Shown piece after piece: positions 5,032 to 7,667 of a DNA stretch of 7,667 nucleotides. The stretch covers positions 1 to 7,667 of the forward strand of contig JAUPLV010000102.1 of assembly GCA_030836725.1 (NCBI GenBank), read 5' to 3'. Under the pieces are notes generated by a model. The model did no database searches. It was not told the DNA's origin and saw only the letters and a program-made list of their open reading frames with translations. A program made the position numbers and the translations under genes. Numbering within the stretch: position 1 is the stretch's first letter; each line of letters begins with the position of its first letter. The stretch comes from Pseudomonadota bacterium. GTDB lineage: Bacteria > Pseudomonadota > Gammaproteobacteria > Burkholderiales > Thiobacillaceae.

Positions 5032-7431
5032 ATGAAGCGCTTCGTTCGCATCGCGGTGCTGTTTACGTTCACGCTGGCCGTCGTCGGCGGTTCCGCCTTC
5101 GCCGCCAAGGTCGCCGACATCAGGAACACCAAGCACAACCTCTCCAACACCAGTCCGGGCACCGTCAAGGCCACCACCGAAACCCAGGTCTGCGTCTTCT
5201 GCCACACGCCGCACGCCGCCACCCCGATCAAGGCGCCGATCTGGAACCGTGCGCTTTCGACTTCAGACGGCAGCTATGGCCTGTATACCTCGGAATCCCT
5301 GCAGGCCGCCGATCCTGCGACGCCGCTGGCCGACCGGCCCGCGCAGCCCGCAGACAGCTCCAAGCTCTGCCTTTCCTGCCATGACGGCGTCATGGCGCTG
5401 GGCAATGTCGGCGTGCTCAATGGGCTGGTGAATCAGACCATCGCCCTCGGCGGCACCGATGTCGGCGGCACCATGCCCAACGGCAGCGGCGCCACCACCG
5501 GCTACACCCGCGATCTCGGTACCGTTCTCACCAACGACCACCCGATCTCGTTCACCTACAACAGCGCGCTGGCCACGCTCGACGCGGAACTGGTCAATCC
5601 GGGAATCGCGCCGGGAAACACCTATATCGCCAACCGCGTCCAGCACAACCCCGCTCGCCCGGACTTGCCGCTGGAATCCGGCAAGATGCAGTGCGTCACC
5701 TGCCACGACCCGCACATCCGCGACGCCGATCTGGCGGTAAACGCCAAGTTCCTGCGCCTCAACCGCCTGCAGGAAGCGGCGCCGGGCGCCACCTTCGCGG
5801 CCGCCGGCGACCAGGTCTGCCTTGGCTGCCACAGCAAGGCGGGCTGGAGCGGCTCGGCCCACGTCAACTCCGCCGTCGCCGACGAAACCTACGCCGCCGC
5901 TGCCGCCACCCAGCGCGAATTCGCCGCCAACCTGCCGGTATGGAAGGCCGGCTGCCTCAACTGCCACGACACCCACACCGTGCAGGGCGCGCGCCGCCTG
6001 CTGCGCGAGGGCACCGACAGCGTCGCCACGCCCAAGGCGGGCGGCAACCCGGCGCAGGAAGAGACCTGCTACCAGTGCCACGACGGCTCCACCACCGTAA
6101 TCACCCCCGCCACCGCCGTGCCCAACATCAAGACCGACTTCGGCCTTGCCCGGCACATGCCGATCAAGAGCACCGAACAGCCCGCGGGCGCCGAGGTCCA
6201 TGCCATCACCGACAAGGATTTCAGCGAAACCCAGTTGCTGCTCGGCAAGGGCAACCTCACCAACCGCCACGCCGAGTGCACCGACTGTCACAACCCGCAC
6301 CGCGTTATCAAGAACCGCCTGTTCAACGCCAACCCGGCCACGCCCGATGCGGGCGGCACTCATACCCACACCCTTGCCGCCGGCCAGACCCACAACAACC
6401 TCGCCTCCGGCGTGCTGGCCGGCACCACCGGCGTCGAGCCGGTCTACGTCGCCACCGCTTGGGGCTCGCTGCCCAGCAGCTATACGCTTAAGAAAGGCAA
6501 CGGCGGCCCCGGCGCCAGCACCGCAGTGGGCAGCACCTGGGTGACGCGTGAATATCAAGTCTGTCTCAAGTGCCACTCGGACTACGCCTGGAACGAGCCG
6601 AACCGGCCCATCGTCGGCCCCTCCATCGGCGTCAACGGCGTCACCATGTACACCAACCAGGCGATGGAGTTTCAGGCCCCGGTCGGCGACAAGGGTGAAA
6701 AGGTTGCCGGCTCAGTCGGTGCGTTGGCCAACCACCGCTCCTGGCACCCGGTGATCGACAACACCGGCCGCACCGCAGCGGTTCGCGGCATGAACGCCAA
6801 CCTGTTTCTTGCCCCCTGGAACGATGCCACCGGCACCAACATCGGCAATCAGACCATGTACTGCTCCGATTGCCACGGCACCAACGTCACCTCCGGCACC
6901 AGCGTGATCCCCGATGGCGGCAACCCCTGGGGTCCGCACGGCTCCGGCAATGACTTCATCCTCAAGGGGACCTGGAACAACGAGACCGGCGCCGCCGGAA
7001 CAAACACTAGCGGACTCTGCTTCAAGTGCCATGACTGGAATAATTACGCCAATCCCAACAATCTTGCTCCGCTGCTCAGCGGCTTCCGCCAGGGTGTTGC
7101 CGCTGCGGGGTGCGCATTACAAAATCCAACGATCAACCTGCACACGGGCCATGCTAATCAGCTTCTTGCTCTCGAATGTACCTGGTGCCATGTGGCGGTG
7201 CCGCACGGCTGGAAGAACAAGCAATTGCTCATCGACATTTCCGTTGCCGCGCCTGATGGTTGTGGGGCCGTCGAGAATTGTAACGCCCCGCCATATATAC
7301 AGGGTGGCTATCTGGGCGGCAACGGTGCCGTCAACTGGCGTGTCAGCGGCGAGTGGGCAGCCGCCGACTGCGGCGGCCAGGCCTGGATGAACGGCATGGC
7401 TGCCGGTGGCGCATGTAATGCGCCCATATGA
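5032..7431 (+). CDS. Exported eleven-haem cytochrome c (799 residues)
   Basis: This is a secreted multiheme cytochrome for multi-electron transfer outside the cytoplasm. A Sec signal peptide (MKRFVRIAVLFTFTLAVVGG, then SAFA) ends with cleavage predicted after Ala24. Eleven CXXCH haem-attachment motifs start at residues 54, 113, 221, 263, 308, 346, 416, 511, 611, 663 and 716. Several are followed by DxH or PH (CHTPH, CHDPH, CHDTH, CHNPH), the pattern of cytochrome c3-like paired-CXXCH families whose extra histidines supply the second axial ligand. A His-rich loop (GGTHTHTLAAGQTHNN) lies between haems 7 and 8. After haem 11 come VPHGWKNKQLLID and about 60 residues with five cysteines outside CXXCH and no haem. 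GGGGGA at 5018-5023 is a well-placed ribosome site for this start, eight bases before the ATG. It is co-transcribed with the propeller lipoprotein before it and the ResB-like gene after it. It has no lipobox, so it is periplasmic or carried to the surface. The partner substrate (metal, humics, nitrogen or sulfur species) cannot be read from the sequence. Confidence 0.95.
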   Translation: MKRFVRIAVLFTFTLAVVGGSAFAAKVADIRNTKHNLSNTSPGTVKATTETQVCVFCHTPHAATPIKAPIWNRALSTSDGSYGLYTSESLQAADPATPLADRPAQPADSSKLCLSCHDGVMALGNVGVLNGLVNQTIALGGTDVGGTMPNGSGATTGYTRDLGTVLTNDHPISFTYNSALATLDAELVNPGIAPGNTYIANRVQHNPARPDLPLESGKMQCVTCHDPHIRDADLAVNAKFLRLNRLQEAAPGATFAAAGDQVCLGCHSKAGWSGSAHVNSAVADETYAAAAATQREFAANLPVWKAGCLNCHDTHTVQGARRLLREGTDSVATPKAGGNPAQEETCYQCHDGSTTVITPATAVPNIKTDFGLARHMPIKSTEQPAGAEVHAITDKDFSETQLLLGKGNLTNRHAECTDCHNPHRVIKNRLFNANPATPDAGGTHTHTLAAGQTHNNLASGVLAGTTGVEPVYVATAWGSLPSSYTLKKGNGGPGASTAVGSTWVTREYQVCLKCHSDYAWNEPNRPIVGPSIGVNGVTMYTNQAMEFQAPVGDKGEKVAGSVGALANHRSWHPVIDNTGRTAAVRGMNANLFLAPWNDATGTNIGNQTMYCSDCHGTNVTSGTSVIPDGGNPWGPHGSGNDFILKGTWNNETGAAGTNTSGLCFKCHDWNNYANPNNLAPLLSGFRQGVAAAGCALQNPTINLHTGHANQLLALECTWCHVAVPHGWKNKQLLIDISVAAPDGCGAVENCNAPPYIQGGYLGGNGAVNWRVSGEWAAADCGGQAWMNGMAAGGACNAPI

Positions 7432-7667
7432 AGGGAGCCTCTCCCTGCATGGGACGTTGACAGCGCCGCGAGCGCTGCGTGCGCTGGCCTCGCTGCGGCT
7501 GACCCTCGGGCTGTTGTTGCTCCTGCTGCTGTTCGCCGCCGTCTTCCTCGTGAATCGTTCGGTTCCGAGCCTCTGGCTGGCGCTGCCGCTGGGACTGCTC
7601 GCCCTCAATCTGCTCGCCGCGATCCTTACCCATGCCGCTTTCCGCCGCGAACCAGCACTACTTGCTT
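7418..7667 (+). CDS. ResB-like cytochrome c biogenesis membrane protein (partial, cut by window end)
   Basis: An open frame starts at ATG 7418, 14 bp inside the cytochrome gene, and runs off the window after 83 codons. It begins MRPYEGSLSLHGTLTAPRAL. Two hydrophobic segments follow: LTLGLLLLLLLFAAVFLV (about residues 28-46) and WLALPLGLLALNLLAAIL (about 52-69), then THAAFRREPALL. The LRSLRLTxxLL-type N-terminus, a second helix ending in an N-L-L-AAI-x-T-H motif and the FRRxPxLL turn are what I associate with ResB/Ccs1-like proteins. With a CcsA partner these keep haem and apocytochrome cysteines reduced for System II maturation. The overlap implies translational coupling to the eleven-haem cytochrome, so a dedicated maturation role is a natural inference. 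Only the first third or less is visible. It could instead be another small membrane subunit. A downstream TTG at 7457 is an alternative start. Codon use fits a real gene. Confidence 0.7.
   Translation, partial: MRPYEGSLSLHGTLTAPRALRALASLRLTLGLLLLLLLFAAVFLVNRSVPSLWLALPLGLLALNLLAAILTHAAFRREPALLA

Noticed and set aside
5263..6576. 437-codon minus-strand frame opposite the cytochrome
   Set aside because: Gly/Val/Ala-rich antisense shadow of a frame holding eleven CXXCH motifs.

Overview
The window is GC-rich DNA (roughly two thirds G+C). It carries a type A bacterial RNase P RNA, REP-type palindromes, the inverted-repeat family that reads 'VIASEAKQS' when translated, and a multiheme cytochrome c operon. 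Together these suggest a betaproteobacterium, perhaps of the Rhodocyclales/Gallionellales kind. That placement is inference from gene style; no taxonomic marker was compared.

Left part (1-3098). The RNase P RNA gene (rnpB, minus strand, about 299 down to 11) sits behind a perfect TATAAT box. It looks unusually compact, about 290 nt, with the P12-P14 region almost gone. Upstream of it on the same strand is a 455-residue fusion of a YiiM-like MOSC domain to an FAD/NAD(P)H reductase module, lacking the C-terminal 2Fe-2S domain often found in such fusions. Divergent from it (plus strand, 1860-3092) is a 410-residue mostly helical protein that I do not recognise. A strong hairpin straddles its stop codon.

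Middle part (3099-3965). This is a gene-poor, repeat-loaded stretch. It holds four REP-like palindromes (3131-3282), a candidate promoter (3372-3400) followed by a leader hairpin, a 27-bp tandem duplication, a decayed 21/27-bp minisatellite, and two copies of the inverted-repeat element. The second copy carries a 38-bp insertion and a run of nine C. The repeats run right up to, and apparently into, the 5' end of the next gene.

Right part (3780-7667). This is a tightly packed plus-strand operon: an NHL-repeat (six-bladed propeller) lipoprotein; one base later an exported 799-residue cytochrome with eleven CXXCH haem sites; then, overlapping by 14 bp, the start of a membrane protein resembling ResB of System II cytochrome c maturation, cut by the window edge. 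The likely theme is export and assembly of a large electron-transfer cytochrome with an accessory lipoprotein and a dedicated maturation factor. The most unusual point is the start of the lipoprotein gene: an ideal lipoprotein signal peptide is in frame, but the codon where it should begin is ATC (3966). The only upstream in-frame starts lie inside the repeats, separated from the lipobox by the C9 tract.
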